A DNA stretch of 21,033 nucleotides from Candidatus Nanopelagicales bacterium (GTDB lineage Bacteria > Actinomycetota > Actinomycetes > Nanopelagicales > Nanopelagicaceae), in assembly GCA_030832365.1 (NCBI GenBank), contig JAURJF010000006.1, positions 1-21,033 on the forward strand. Direction: 5' to 3'. Below, in pieces: positions 20,920-21,033 of this stretch; the stretch's first letter is position 1, and the number at the start of each line of letters is the position of its first letter. Position numbers and translations under genes: made by a program. The notes under the pieces were generated by a model, which was not told where the DNA came from, did no database searches, and saw nothing but the letters and a program-made list of their open reading frames with translations.

Positions 20920-21033
20920 CAATTAGCCTTCATTAACTCTATAAGCTTTTCATACTGGCTGCGCCCAACTCCACCGACTCGTCGAGTGGGAGAGATACCA
21001 GCCTTTTCAAGAATACTCTTTGCACGAACCTCT
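20919..21033 (-). CDS. mihF: Actinobacterial integration host factor mIHF, C-terminal part
   Basis: Only the last 37 residues are inside the window; I read them on the minus strand from 21032 to the TGA at 20919-20921. They run from EVRAKSILEKAGISPTRRVG through GVGRSQYEKLIELMKAN. 'RAKSILE..GI...RRV.G.G..Q...L' is the helix-two-turns-helix DNA-binding end of mIHF, the nucleoid protein of Actinobacteria that is unrelated to E. coli IHF. Mycobacterial mIHF is essential and binds DNA non-specifically to compact the chromosome. Its stop overlaps the gmk start by one base. The position just before gmk is where mihF lies in most Actinobacteria. The promoter of the operon lies beyond the right edge. 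Confidence 0.88.
   Translation of the reverse strand, partial: EVRAKSILEKAGISPTRRVGGVGRSQYEKLIELMKAN

Overview
This window is a gene-dense piece of an actinobacterial chromosome of medium GC content. Three things point to Actinobacteria. The first is the right-hand gene order, read right to left: mihF, gmk, rpoZ, coaBC, metK, priA, def, fmt, rsmB, rpe, then hisE and hisG. The second is a PriA whose ATPase motifs are degenerate. The third is the pair of actinobacterial families DUF3090 and the MSMEG_4193-type histidine phosphatase. The small spacers, overlapping genes and non-high GC suggest a streamlined aquatic lineage, such as the acI/Nanopelagicales group. That lineage call is inference and needs a search. 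I see no mobile element, CRISPR array, phage gene or rRNA, and no gene-free stretch above 300 bases. The longest untranslated stretch without an RNA gene is 111 nt.

Layout. Positions 1-1025 (minus) hold a histidine phosphatase followed by the start of a DUF3090 protein. Positions 1090-3353 hold an aldo/keto reductase (plus) converging on an M20 metallopeptidase (minus). Positions 3375-5760 (plus) hold tRNA-Leu(GAG), apt, tdk and a zinc alcohol dehydrogenase. Positions 5757-7190 hold a divergent pair of membrane proteins, DUF554 (minus) and YczE-like (plus). Positions 7191-8738 hold a structured leader and an NCS2 purine permease, closed by a strong bidirectional terminator. Positions 8792-10227 (minus) hold an ABC ATPase and ung. 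Positions 10277-11139 (plus) hold a serB that is split into an ACT-like protein and a HAD phosphatase. Positions 11144-12276 (minus) hold hisE-hisG. Positions 12325-21033 (minus) hold the long housekeeping operon from mihF to rpe.

How the genes work together. apt, tdk and the NCS2 permease fit base and nucleoside salvage. def, fmt and metK support protein initiation and methionine/SAM metabolism. rpoZ, gmk, priA and mihF serve transcription, GTP supply, replication restart and nucleoid structure.

Regulation. At nearly every transcription-unit head a TAnnnT hexamer lies 5-8 nt (usually 6 or 7) before the start codon, usually with no Shine-Dalgarno. This is the signature of leaderless mRNAs. 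Genes inside operons instead tend to have purine-rich ribosome sites or stop/start overlaps. The NCS2 permease is the clear exception: its leader can fold into hairpins and an H-type pseudoknot just before a good ribosome site. This is the best candidate here for an undescribed regulatory RNA.
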